A stretch of DNA of 60,762 bases from the NCBI GenBank assembly GCA_017634475.1, contig JAGBNH010000011.1, positions 1 to 60,762 of the forward strand. The letters run 5' to 3'. The stretch comes from Eubacterium sp. GTDB lineage: Bacteria; Bacillota; Clostridia; Lachnospirales; Lachnospiraceae. Position 1 is the stretch's first letter. Every line of letters begins with the position of its first letter. Positions 43,967-52,718 of this stretch are shown one piece after another. The notes below the pieces were generated by a model, which was not told the DNA's origin, did no database searches, and saw nothing but the letters and a program-made list of their open reading frames with translations. The position numbers and the translations under genes are program-made.

Positions 43967-44323
43967 ATGGATAATACTATGGATCTGACCGCTTCCGTGT
44001 CCGAAGCACCGGTCGTCGTTTCTGCACCGAAACCGAACTACAATAATCTTCAGGGAAATGTGGATGTGATCTGCATCGTCTATCAGGACGGGCGGATCAT
44101 TCCCCTTCGTTTCCGCGTGAAGGATGAGGATGGCGAAGAGCATGTCTATACCATCCGGGAATATAAGGATCTGTCCGGCCGGGGAGCCTATACCACTTCG
44201 GACGGCATTTATGTAACGGACAGGATCCTCTTCTTTGAGTGCAGGATCCTGGTGCTGGGGCAGCTGCGCCGGGTGCGGCTCTATTATAACCGTACCAGCC
44301 AGGTATGGACGGCACGCTTCTGA
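43967..44323 (+). CDS. Unrecognised 118-residue protein
   Basis: I do not recognise this protein. It has no signal peptide or helix-rich membrane segment. Residues 30-118 look like a compact beta domain (VDVICIVYQDGRIIPLRFRVKDEDGEEHVYTIREY; RILFFECRILVLGQLRRVRLYYNRTSQVW). ATG 43967 is chosen because GAGGGAG lies 10 bp ahead; the TTG reading at 43949 starts before the ribosome binding site. It has its own promoter and terminator, so it is probably monocistronic. Confidence 0.8.
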   Translation: MDNTMDLTASVSEAPVVVSAPKPNYNNLQGNVDVICIVYQDGRIIPLRFRVKDEDGEEHVYTIREYKDLSGRGAYTTSDGIYVTDRILFFECRILVLGQLRRVRLYYNRTSQVWTARF

Positions 44324-44347
44324 CAAACAGAAAGCTTCATACGGATC

Positions 44348-44396
44348 AAAAAAGGTCTCAGACGACTGCCTATGCAGATCGCCTGAGACCTTTTTT
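44348..44396. terminator. Bidirectional terminator between convergent genes
   Basis: A 14-bp perfect stem AAAAAAGGTCTCAG (44348-44361) / CTGAGACCTTTTTT (44383-44396) gives T-tracts on both strands. It separates the small protein gene from the TIR gene. Confidence 0.93.
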
Positions 44397-44420
44397 CGAT
44401 CAGATGTATGGAATTAGAGA

Positions 44421-47400
44421 CTACGGAGTCTCCGTATCCTCCTCAATGTCATTCAGACCATACGCGGAACGGATCTCGTCGGGCATCTGGGCGTTACGGA
44501 GATAATCCTTCGCCTTTACCAGAAGCTCCTCCACGGTGTACTGATGGAAGCAGCCGATCCGTTTCTGCTCTGCGTTCTCATAAGCCGCGGTATAGAACCT
44601 GTCCTGGAAGGGCTGATACCCGATACAGGATTGAATAACGGCGGATTCCACCCATTCATTCGTATCTACGATATTCAGGACATTTCCCACCTGGATATAT
44701 ACCTTATTATCGGATAAGCCGTTTTTCAGGTTGTCGCTGTGCTGGAAGAGGAAGGATGCGGATTCCGTTTTCCTCTTGTAGGAGGAGAGATCGGAGGCCG
44801 CGATCAGCTCTCCTGTATCTCCGTTATAACGGTAAAGATTTCCGTCGGAATAAACCACCAGAAGGACAGGCGCTTCTCCCTTTTTCTGGAACTTTGACGG
44901 ATAGAAGGCCATTCCCGTAGGGGTCACGTTCATGCAGGAGATCGTCTGTACCTCCTGGGATCCCGGGGTGATGAGCAGGATATCGCTTCCGTTGGTCACG
45001 GCATATTTCCCTTCTGTCCCCTTCTTCGCATAGCCGGCTTCAAAGGAGCCATAGGCTGCATAGGTTACCCGGCCCCAGGCTTCGGGAGTGGGAACACGGA
45101 AAGGTTTTTCGTCGGACAACGGAACGATCCAGTCTCCATTATCGCCGGAGTTGAAATACACGGAATTGGTTTCCGGGAAATAGATCGGCTTCGTAGAGGG
45201 ATGAACATGGGTAAGCTCCGGATCGATGACATAGGAACGAAGCTCTCCGGTCTCTACGGAATAGGCGTTGATCACACTCTGGTACTGGTCATTGATGGCT
45301 GCGAAGATCAGCTTTCCGTTCTGGAGCAGGCTGCATACATCGTTGGAAGAGGGAGAATCCATGATCCGGGTGCGCTGCATTTCGCCGGAGTTCAGATCCA
45401 GATCGATCAGATAATACCCCTTCGCGTAGGAGTTGTAGGACAGGTACAGATGAGAATGGTGTGTTCCCAGGATACTGTAACGGAACGAAGCAGAGCTGTC
45501 CTCCGGATCGTCCAGGAGGATGATCTGTTCCTTCAGGCGGTTTTCTCTGGTGTCGATCAGGGTAAGCAGAGGCACACCCCTGGACAGATACTCCTGAAGC
45601 AGTGCTTCGGATAACTGGTCTCGTGCCAGACTGCCATCGGGCATCCGGATATTTGCGATCACAGCTTCGGGGAGGGTTTCCACGTTCTCCGTAGTGAGCA
45701 GGGCAAGGGTTGAACCATCCGGAGCGGTATCCAGAAAACAGTTATCTGTATCCGAGAAGGAATACTGATAAGCAATGGGAGGGCATCCGGTGGTTTCGGC
45801 CCAGGAATCATCCCAGACAGACAGACCGTAATACAAAATATCGCAGCTTCCCTTGCTCCGGAGGAAGATCCCATTGGCAATCTCCGCAGCAAGAAGATCC
45901 CGGGCAAGAACAGGGATCAGATATACACTTTTTGTGGTCTGGGGCTGGACGATCTCGCCGTTTCGGCTGATGTAAATGGGCCAGCCATCCCCGTCCACAT
46001 CCGTCATGGAAACGATGGGAGAATTGGTGAAATGACTGGCGATCAGCGAGCCATCGTCGAGCTTGAAGAGCTCGGCCTTGTTGGCGCAGAAATACGCAAC
46101 ACCATCCTGCCTGGGAAGGAGAAGAAAGCCGCTCTGCACCAGGACATCATTGCTGACAAAATCATATTCCCAGTTCGCCGTCATCGTGTTTACGTTCAGG
46201 CAGGAGATGGTGGTATGATCCGGGACCAGAATGGTCCGGTCCCCCATCTGCCCGCTGCTTCCTATGCTCTCTGCCGCGCAGGCAGCAAGCAGACGATCGT
46301 TGTCCGCCCAGATCATATCCCGGTACCGGCCGTCCGCCACCGGAAGCTCCCGGTGTTCGCCGGTTTTGGTATCCAGCACGCCGGTGGTATAGGCGATCTT
46401 GAAGCTGGTCATGTCGTAGATATATCCGATATAGGCGATCTTCGTCTCGTCCGGGGAAGGAAGATACTGTGTGATATTGAGCTCATTCTCGGCCAGCATA
46501 CCGGGAAGGGTATAGGAGGCAAGTTCGGAGCCGTCCTCTCCGGAAAGTCGGAGGACCCGGTTCTTTGTCGTGAGGATCGTGAAGGAACCGTCGGACATTT
46601 CATAAATATCGCCGTTGATGGAGATCCCCTCGTGATCGTGTTTATCATCATCATAAAAAGGATGGGACCAGAGAAGCTTTCCGGTCTCCGGATCATGAGC
46701 GGTAAGGATATAGCTGTCCCAGGAAAGCAGGGCATTGGAGTTCAGGAAGAAGATCTTATCTACCGGGTGGTTCTCGGGAGTTCTGTTGAGATGGGCATTG
46801 GAACCTCCGATGGAAAGAATGAGATTATGATCCTGGATATCCCATACCATAAGGCGGTCCTCACTGTCCACGCCGGCCACCTGCCCCCTTGTGGGCGATA
46901 TGCGCATTTCCGTTACCTGATTCGGCATGGTAAAGTTCCACAGGCAATGGATGTTCTGATCCTGCTTTGTGGTATAGGCCAGAGTGGCCTTGTTCAGGGC
47001 GCTCACAGCCTGGGGGATGAGAGGACGTTTGTCGTATTCATCCTGGGGCAGGGAGGCAATGGCGAGCTGCATGGCCAGCAATCGCTGCTCATTGTCCAGC
47101 ATCTTCCGGGATTCGCTGGCAAGATAGATGGACTGGTTGCGCAGTGAGGTCTGCAGACTCTTCTCCAGACGATTGTTGTTGGTGTAGAGATAGAAACCGA
47201 AGGCTGCGGCAAGGACAAGGATCCCGGCGAAAATGGCGGTCATCCGATGCATTCTGGCCTTCCGGCGACGGTTCATCAGATCGTCGTAGGAGCAGCCGAT
47301 GAGAGCGGAAGCAAGCCGCGGAAGCTCCTGATGACGGGCGCACCGAAGCTCCTTTAAGGAAGCGCGCTGGGGCTTCTCCCCCTTGATCACGGCCGTGGTG

Positions 47401-47864
47401 CCGATGGGGCGGTAGTCGCAGGAAAGAGGTTCCATGGGAACACGGACCGTATAGGCATTTCCGTAACCGTCATCCAGGGTCTGATCCTCATAGGTCAGCA
47501 TCTCCGGGATCACCAGGGTGGGATCATCCCCGTCCGCCAGCACGGTAAGCACATTCCTGCGGGGGTGACTCTGCAGGAAATAGGCGATCTCCCGGGGAAC
47601 CCAGGCGGACTCCTTCACGGAAGTCGAGCAGATCACGATGAGATAATCGCTGTTATCCAGCGCGTTGGCGATCTCCGTACTGAGATCACTGGCGGTACCC
47701 AGTTCATTTTTATCGCGAAAGATATGGATCGACCGGATCCCGCTTTTCTTCTTCTGTTTTGCGGGAATGGGGAAATGCTCCAGATCGTGCTGTATGGTTT
47801 CTGCGACCTTCATATCGCGCGGCGCGTGCCGGTAGGAAATGAATGCATTATAATGATCAGCCAT
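44421..47864 (-). CDS. TIR-domain, transmembrane, beta-propeller protein
   Basis: This 1147-residue protein has three parts. The N-terminal TIR domain (about 1-170) shows YNAFISYRH, HIFRDKNELG, LIVICSTSVKESAWVPREIAYFL and a Glu (Glu92) at the place of the NADase catalytic residue of TIR enzymes. One transmembrane helix spans about 208-228 (MTAIFAGILVLAAAFGFYLY). The large C-terminal part is repeated beta structure (LMVWDIQDHNLI, TGKLLWSHPF, LRLSGEDGSELASY), resembling a WD40 or PQQ-like propeller that would lie outside the cell. The start at 47864 follows GGAGG; the longer reading is rejected. It could be a sensor coupled to NAD+ cleavage or TIR-TIR signalling; defence is only one option. Confidence 0.85.
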   Translation of the reverse strand: MADHYNAFISYRHAPRDMKVAETIQHDLEHFPIPAKQKKKSGIRSIHIFRDKNELGTASDLSTEIANALDNSDYLIVICSTSVKESAWVPREIAYFLQSHPRRNVLTVLADGDDPTLVIPEMLTYEDQTLDDGYGNAYTVRVPMEPLSCDYRPIGTTAVIKGEKPQRASLKELRCARHQELPRLASALIGCSYDDLMNRRRKARMHRMTAIFAGILVLAAAFGFYLYTNNNRLEKSLQTSLRNQSIYLASESRKMLDNEQRLLAMQLAIASLPQDEYDKRPLIPQAVSALNKATLAYTTKQDQNIHCLWNFTMPNQVTEMRISPTRGQVAGVDSEDRLMVWDIQDHNLILSIGGSNAHLNRTPENHPVDKIFFLNSNALLSWDSYILTAHDPETGKLLWSHPFYDDDKHDHEGISINGDIYEMSDGSFTILTTKNRVLRLSGEDGSELASYTLPGMLAENELNITQYLPSPDETKIAYIGYIYDMTSFKIAYTTGVLDTKTGEHRELPVADGRYRDMIWADNDRLLAACAAESIGSSGQMGDRTILVPDHTTISCLNVNTMTANWEYDFVSNDVLVQSGFLLLPRQDGVAYFCANKAELFKLDDGSLIASHFTNSPIVSMTDVDGDGWPIYISRNGEIVQPQTTKSVYLIPVLARDLLAAEIANGIFLRSKGSCDILYYGLSVWDDSWAETTGCPPIAYQYSFSDTDNCFLDTAPDGSTLALLTTENVETLPEAVIANIRMPDGSLARDQLSEALLQEYLSRGVPLLTLIDTRENRLKEQIILLDDPEDSSASFRYSILGTHHSHLYLSYNSYAKGYYLIDLDLNSGEMQRTRIMDSPSSNDVCSLLQNGKLIFAAINDQYQSVINAYSVETGELRSYVIDPELTHVHPSTKPIYFPETNSVYFNSGDNGDWIVPLSDEKPFRVPTPEAWGRVTYAAYGSFEAGYAKKGTEGKYAVTNGSDILLITPGSQEVQTISCMNVTPTGMAFYPSKFQKKGEAPVLLVVYSDGNLYRYNGDTGELIAASDLSSYKRKTESASFLFQHSDNLKNGLSDNKVYIQVGNVLNIVDTNEWVESAVIQSCIGYQPFQDRFYTAAYENAEQKRIGCFHQYTVEELLVKAKDYLRNAQMPDEIRSAYGLNDIEEDTETP

Positions 47865-48028
47865 GATAACCTCCGATGTCCTCTGACGGACCACAAAAAT
47901 CTCTTTATACCACTAAATTTTAGCCGAAAACCGGTGCTCCTGCAACCGCTTTTCCAAGGATTTCTTCCTGTGAAAAAATGTGGTGCATTTTTCGTCGAAA
48001 AAAATAGGTGAAAAATGTAAAACAATGA

Positions 48029-48057
48029 ATGACCGCAAAGGAAAAATGTGCTATAAT
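48029..48057 (+). promoter_or_regulatory. Possible promoter of the CbxX-type gene
   Basis: A perfect TATAAT (48052-48057) lies 17 bp after a weak -35 ATGACC (48029-48034). Confidence 0.5.
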
Positions 48058-48125
48058 AACTCCGTATTGTGGGTTAGGCAGTTACATGATCTAATCTAAA
48101 ATAAAAACAAGTTGGAGAGGCACTT

Positions 48126-49781
48126 ATGGTTATCAGAAATTTGCAAAATACCATTGCAGAATGTATCGCTTATGCTGATGAAGTCAGCAAGAACAGAAAT
48201 GCGTTTCCGGAAGATGCGCGTACACCGCTTCGCGATCTGCTGAGATACGATATGCTCGTATTCCTTGGTCATCTGTATGAGAAGGGCAATCCTGAGACAC
48301 AGGATCAGATCCAGTATATTGAGACCAACCTGAGAATGCGTACCGGTGAACGTTTCGCGGAGTTTGTACAGGAGAAATGTTCCGATCCGGAATACCTGAA
48401 GCAGCCGCCGGCATCCCTGCAGTATTTCATTCGTGCGGACCTGGATCCCAACTCTGGCGTGCAGGAAGGGAATGTGGCAAAGTCCAAGTTCATCGTAGAT
48501 TCCTTCCGTAAGCTGGGGGACGGCTTCCTGAATTATGAGAAGGTACATGAGTCCACCAAGAAGCTTCTGGCAGAACATATCGAGATGCTGAATGAGACCC
48601 TGAGGGAGAGGGGAGTTGCCATTCCGCAGTCCAGAGCGCAGGCCAAGCTTCAGGAGATGGAGCGTACCGGCTCCAACAAGAGCAGCAATCACTTTAATGA
48701 CACCTCGGATGCGGACGTAGGAAAGGTAAGCACCTTCGACGCACGCTCCGGTAAATTCGTATCCAAGAATGCGGTAAATATCTCCGGCTACAACATCATG
48801 AAGAAGCGGGCGGATGATATTTCCGAGTTCCAGAATTTCAAGAATCCCGAAGAAGAGGATAAACCGAATCTGAAGCGTGGAAATGCCCGTGTCGGCGGTA
48901 ACCGCAGAGGGCAGGAGGAAGCGGAAGAGATCGAGAAGAGTCTGGACGAGCTGATCCTGGATCTGCAGAAGTTGACGGGACTGTCCTCCGTTAAAGAGGA
49001 TGTGATGCATCTGATCAACATCATCAAGGTCCGTCGTCTTCGTGAGCTGAAGGGACTGAAGCGTATCGATATGTCCTTCCACCTGGTATTCACGGGTAAC
49101 CCCGGAACCGGTAAGACCACCATCGCGCGTCTTCTGGCAAAGATCTACAAGCAGCTGGGTGTGGTAAGCCGCGGACAGTTCATCGAGGTTGACCGTTCCG
49201 GTCTGGTAGACCACTTCTCCGGTGGTACTGCACTGAAGACCACCGAAGTGATCAACCGCGCCATCGGCGGAATCCTTTTCATCGATGAGGCTTACTCTCT
49301 GACCCACAATAAGGAAATGGGCGACTACGGTCAGGAGGCCGTGGACATCCTGCTGAAGCGTATGGAGGATGACCGTGACGACTTCATCGTCATCGTTGCC
49401 GGATATACCAAGGAAATGGTGGAATTCATCGAGTCCAACCCCGGTCTTCGTTCCCGTTTCAACAAGTATATCCATTTCCCCAACTACTCCGCAGGCGAGC
49501 TGATGGAGATCTTCAAGCTGATGTGCAAGGAGACCGATTACCATCTGACACCGGGTGCTGCCACCATGGCAGAAACCTATCTGCGCGGTATGACAGACGG
49601 CGATATGAAGAACTTCTCCAATGCGCGTCTCGTACGTAACTATTTCGAGCGCTGCATCGACCGTCAGGCAACACGTATCGTTCAGGATGAGAACATGACC
49701 GAGGAGGATCTGATCACCTTCGTAAGAGAGGATATGATCGAGTCTACAAGTCATGTGGCATTAGAGAAAACAGAGGAATAA
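48126..49781 (+). CDS. CbxX/SpoVK-type AAA+ ATPase
   Basis: This 551-residue protein has an N-terminal helical region (1-200), a charged linker, and one AAA+ domain (about 285-540). Walker A is FTGNPGTGKTTIAR (G324-T331). Walker B is GGILFIDEAYSL (Asp387, Glu388). The pore-type region is QFIEVDRSGLVDHFSGGTALKT, sensor 1 is IVIVAGYTKEM, and the arginine finger block is NPGLRSRFNKYIHFPNY. Related proteins remodel Rubisco, act in sporulation (SpoVK) or energise type VII secretion (EccA). No partner of these types is nearby. It is divergent from the TIR gene by 261 bp, and the degenerate relative is at 28156. Confidence 0.9.
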   Translation: MVIRNLQNTIAECIAYADEVSKNRNAFPEDARTPLRDLLRYDMLVFLGHLYEKGNPETQDQIQYIETNLRMRTGERFAEFVQEKCSDPEYLKQPPASLQYFIRADLDPNSGVQEGNVAKSKFIVDSFRKLGDGFLNYEKVHESTKKLLAEHIEMLNETLRERGVAIPQSRAQAKLQEMERTGSNKSSNHFNDTSDADVGKVSTFDARSGKFVSKNAVNISGYNIMKKRADDISEFQNFKNPEEEDKPNLKRGNARVGGNRRGQEEAEEIEKSLDELILDLQKLTGLSSVKEDVMHLINIIKVRRLRELKGLKRIDMSFHLVFTGNPGTGKTTIARLLAKIYKQLGVVSRGQFIEVDRSGLVDHFSGGTALKTTEVINRAIGGILFIDEAYSLTHNKEMGDYGQEAVDILLKRMEDDRDDFIVIVAGYTKEMVEFIESNPGLRSRFNKYIHFPNYSAGELMEIFKLMCKETDYHLTPGAATMAETYLRGMTDGDMKNFSNARLVRNYFERCIDRQATRIVQDENMTEEDLITFVREDMIESTSHVALEKTEE

Positions 49782-49787
49782 AAAAGA

Positions 49788-49820
49788 TCCCGGTTCGTAA
49801 GTGAACCGGGACTTTTTTCG
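49788..49820. terminator. Bidirectional terminator between the AAA and aquaporin genes
   Basis: A 9-bp stem TCCCGGTTC (49788-49796) / GAACCGGGA (49803-49811) has AAAAAGA before it and CTTTTTTC after it. Confidence 0.88.
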
Positions 49821-49846
49821 GTGCGCCGTAAGGCGCGGGTCTTCAT

Positions 49847-50557
49847 TTATTCCTTGTCCGAACGACCTTCCAGAAGCTTATAGACCAGGGCTGCAAGACA
49901 TGCACCCACAAAGGGACCGACGATGAATACCCAGAGAGAAGACATGGGGTCGGTGTTGCCGTTGATGGCTGCGATCAGCGCGGGACCGAAGCTTCTTGCG
50001 GGATTGACCGAGGTACCGGTAAGTCCGATGCCCAGGATATGAACGCCTACAAGGGTAAGGCCGATCACCAGCCCGCCGAAGGAGCCGTGATTCTGCTTCT
50101 TGGAGGTAACCCCAAGGATGGCCAGAAGGAAGATGAAGGTGAGAACGATCTCTACCACGAGACCGGCTGCCGCATTTCCATCTACACCACCCAGGCCGTT
50201 GGTTCCGTATCCGCCGGTCTTATCCTCGACTGCACCAAGATCAAAGATCAGGGCCAGGATACCGCTTCCGGTAAATGCCCCGAGGATCTGTGCTACTACA
50301 TAGCCGAAGAAATCCTTCACATCCATGCCGCCGCTCATCAGGACCGCCAGAGAAACCGCAGGGTTCACATGACCGCCGGAGATATTTCCCACGCCGTAGG
50401 CCATAGCCACAATGGCCAGTCCGAAGGCCAGGGCGGTGAGGATGTAGCCCCCGCCGTGTTCGGCGTCACAGCCCACCAGCATGGCGGTACCGCAGCCGAG
50501 AGTCACAAGGATGCATGTGCCGATAAATTCGGCGACGTACTTTCGTACACGTTCCAT
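49847..50557 (-). CDS. Aquaporin / MIP-family channel
   Basis: This 236-residue channel has six helices and both NPA boxes (GGHVNPAVSLAVL and GTSVNPARSFGPAL). The aromatic/arginine filter includes the Arg after the second NPA. The loops are closer to AqpZ-type water channels than to glycerol facilitators, which carry an Asp after the second NPA. GGGGG precedes the ATG on the minus strand, and a good promoter lies at 50665-50637. Confidence 0.93.
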   Translation of the reverse strand: MERVRKYVAEFIGTCILVTLGCGTAMLVGCDAEHGGGYILTALAFGLAIVAMAYGVGNISGGHVNPAVSLAVLMSGGMDVKDFFGYVVAQILGAFTGSGILALIFDLGAVEDKTGGYGTNGLGGVDGNAAAGLVVEIVLTFIFLLAILGVTSKKQNHGSFGGLVIGLTLVGVHILGIGLTGTSVNPARSFGPALIAAINGNTDPMSSLWVFIVGPFVGACLAALVYKLLEGRSDKE

Positions 50558-50636
50558 AAAAAAATACCCCCTTACATGAAATGATGGTCCGGTCCCGTAA
50601 TGAGACGGAACAGGATCTTACAAAAAGCTATTTTTC

Positions 50637-50665
50637 ATTCTATCACATATTTTATGTTAACTCAA
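50637..50665 (-). promoter_or_regulatory. Predicted promoter of the aquaporin gene
   Basis: On the minus strand TTGAGT (50665-50660) and TAGAAT (50642-50637) are 17 bp apart. Confidence 0.65.
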
Positions 50666-50720
50666 TGCCGCCGGGCGGTTCTTAACAAAAAAAACAAATA
50701 TCGGATTTGCCCGAAACCTC

Positions 50721-50749
50721 TTGTCAAAGAGGAAAACTGATGGTATTCT
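50721..50749 (+). promoter_or_regulatory. Predicted promoter of the DUF4250 gene
   Basis: TTGTCA (50721-50726) and TATTCT (50744-50749) are 17 bp apart. Confidence 0.65.
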
Positions 50750-50757
50750 GTTGCGGC

Positions 50758-50802
50758 AGTCCTATGAGGTAACCGGGGCGTGTCCCGGTGGCAGGACTTA
50801 GA
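50758..50802 (+). other. Structured leader ahead of the DUF4250 gene
   Basis: The 5' leader can fold with outer stem AGTCCT / AGGACT and inner stem ACCGGG / CCCGGT around a short loop. No T-tract follows. I do not recognise it as a known riboswitch; it may be a local regulatory fold or chance. Confidence 0.5.
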
Positions 50803-50827
50803 TCAAGAAGGAAAAGAGGACGAAACC

Positions 50828-51010
50828 ATGATCCCCAGGGACCCGATCATGCTGCTCAGCTGGGCAAATATGAAGCTTCGGGACAGCTACCCCTCATTGG
50901 AGGAGCTGGCGGCCGGAGAATCGGCTGATTGCGATTTGATCTGCGATACACTGAAAAAGGCTGGATATACTTACGATCCCGTGCAGAATCGGTTTGTTAT
51001 TTCCAACTGA
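50828..51010 (+). CDS. DUF4250-family small protein
   Basis: This 60-residue protein begins MIPRDPIMLLSWANMKLRDSYPSLEEL and ends AGYTYDPVQNRF, matching the conserved start and end of the DUF4250 family of Clostridia. Function unknown. ATG 50828 is chosen because AGAGGA precedes it and because the family begins there. The gene is short but well supported by promoter and family match. It is followed closely by the gpmI promoter. Confidence 0.85.
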   Translation: MIPRDPIMLLSWANMKLRDSYPSLEELAAGESADCDLICDTLKKAGYTYDPVQNRFVISN

Positions 51011-51022
51011 TTGTGCTAAAAT
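50994..51022 (+). promoter_or_regulatory. Predicted promoter of gpmI
   Basis: TTGTTA (50994-50999) and TAAAAT (51017-51022) are 17 bp apart. The promoter overlaps the end of the DUF4250 gene. Confidence 0.6.
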
Positions 51023-51084
51023 ATATGCTGATTTTCTCAACAGGAACTAATTATCACCTATATACATATGGAGGAACGCATTCT

Positions 51085-52674
51085 ATGAAGAAACCTGTAG
51101 TACTTATGATCCTGGATGGTTTCGGACTGTCCGATAACAAGGAAGCAAATGCCGTATACATGGCAAAGACCCCGAATATCGACAAGCTGATGGCTGAGTG
51201 CCCCTTTGTCCCGGGCCTCGCATCCGGCATGGCCGTAGGACTTCCCGACGGACAGATGGGAAATTCCGAGGTGGGACATATGAATATCGGATCCGGACGG
51301 ATCATTTATCAGGATCTGACACTGATCAGCAAGCTGATCCGGGACGGCGAGTTCTATGAAAATGAAGAGCTTCTGGCAGCCATCGAGAACTGCAAGAAGA
51401 ACAATTCCGACCTGCATCTCTGGGGACTTCTTTCCGACGGCGGTGTACACAGCCACAATACACATTTGTACGCCATCCTTGAGCTCTGCAAGCGTCAGGG
51501 CTTCGAGCGTGTATATCTGCATCCGTTCTTCGACGGACGTGATACACCCCCGGCATCCGGTAAGGATTACCTGCAGCAGCTGGTGGATGAGGCAGCAAAG
51601 ATCGGCGTAGGTAAGGTAGCATCCCTTTCCGGCCGTTACTATGCTATGGACCGTGACAATAACTGGGATCGTATCCAGAAGGCATATGATTCCCTGGTAC
51701 TGGGTGAGGGCATTAAGGAGACCGATCCGATACAGGCTATGCAGAACTCCTATGATAACGGCGTGACCGATGAGTTCGTTCTTCCCACCGTTATCGTTGA
51801 CGAAGCAGGAGCTCCGGTATCTCTGGTGAAGGAGAACGATTCCGTGATCTTCTTCAACTTCCGTCCCGACCGGGCCCGTGAGATCACCAAGGCCTTCTGC
51901 TTCACCGATGCGGATATCGCCGCACAGCCCGGTGATGCATCGGATACCAAGAGCATCAAGTCTCTGAAGCGGGCAAAGGGATTCCTTCCCCTTACCTATG
52001 TGTGCTTCAAGGATTATGATGAGACCATCCCCAACAAGCTGGTGGCATTTAAGAAGCAGGAGATCAACAATACCTTCGGTCAGTATCTGGCTGAGCTTGG
52101 TCTGAAGCAGCTTCGTCTGGCGGAGACCGAGAAGTACGCACATGTAACCTTCTTCTTCAATGGCGGTCTGGAAGAGCCCAACAAGAACGAGGATCGTATC
52201 CTGGTTAATTCCCCTGCAGTTGCAACCTATGATCTGCAGCCGGAAATGAGCGCTCCGGAAGTAAGCCGGAAGCTGAACGAAGCGATCCGTTCCGACGCTT
52301 ATGATGTGATCATCATCAACTTCGCAAACCCGGATATGGTTGGACATACGGGCGTTCTCTCTGCTGCCATCGCAGCAGTTGAGAAGGTGGATGAATGTGT
52401 AGGAACGGCAGTAGAAGCCGTAAAGGAGAAGGATGGCGTTCTCTTCATCTGTGCAGACCATGGTAACTGCGAGCAGATGGTGAACTATGAGACCGGCGCA
52501 CCTCACACCGCACATACGACCAATCCTGTACCGTTCATTCTGTACAATTATGATCCGGCCTACACCCTGAAGGAAGGCGGAAAGCTCTGCGACATCATCC
52601 CCACACTGCTGGAGATCATGGAGCTGCCCCAGCCGAAGGAAATGACCGGCCAGTCACTGCTCATAAAGAAATAG
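51085..52674 (+). CDS. gpmI: GpmI, cofactor-independent phosphoglycerate mutase
   Basis: This 529-residue enzyme interconverts 3- and 2-phosphoglycerate in glycolysis and uses two Mn2+ ions. Catalytic Ser61 lies in MGNSEVGHMNIG. Metal-site blocks include MILDGFG at the start, FANPDMVGHTG and ICADHGNCEQM near the end. Length is typical. ATG 51085 follows GGAGG (51070-51074); the upstream 52-residue extension is rejected because it contains the promoter. Confidence 0.96.
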   Translation: MKKPVVLMILDGFGLSDNKEANAVYMAKTPNIDKLMAECPFVPGLASGMAVGLPDGQMGNSEVGHMNIGSGRIIYQDLTLISKLIRDGEFYENEELLAAIENCKKNNSDLHLWGLLSDGGVHSHNTHLYAILELCKRQGFERVYLHPFFDGRDTPPASGKDYLQQLVDEAAKIGVGKVASLSGRYYAMDRDNNWDRIQKAYDSLVLGEGIKETDPIQAMQNSYDNGVTDEFVLPTVIVDEAGAPVSLVKENDSVIFFNFRPDRAREITKAFCFTDADIAAQPGDASDTKSIKSLKRAKGFLPLTYVCFKDYDETIPNKLVAFKKQEINNTFGQYLAELGLKQLRLAETEKYAHVTFFFNGGLEEPNKNEDRILVNSPAVATYDLQPEMSAPEVSRKLNEAIRSDAYDVIIINFANPDMVGHTGVLSAAIAAVEKVDECVGTAVEAVKEKDGVLFICADHGNCEQMVNYETGAPHTAHTTNPVPFILYNYDPAYTLKEGGKLCDIIPTLLEIMELPQPKEMTGQSLLIKK

Positions 52675-52684
52675 ATGTCTCCGT

Positions 52685-52711
52685 GTCATCCTGAGCAAAG
52701 CGAAGGATCTT
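52685..52711 (+). repeat. Single dispersed repeat copy
   Basis: One forward 27-bp copy (GTCATCCTGAGCAAAGCGAA to GGATCTT) occupies most of the gap between gpmI and the MBL gene, ending 7 bp before the next start codon. Confidence 0.92.
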
Positions 52712-52718
52712 AATATTT

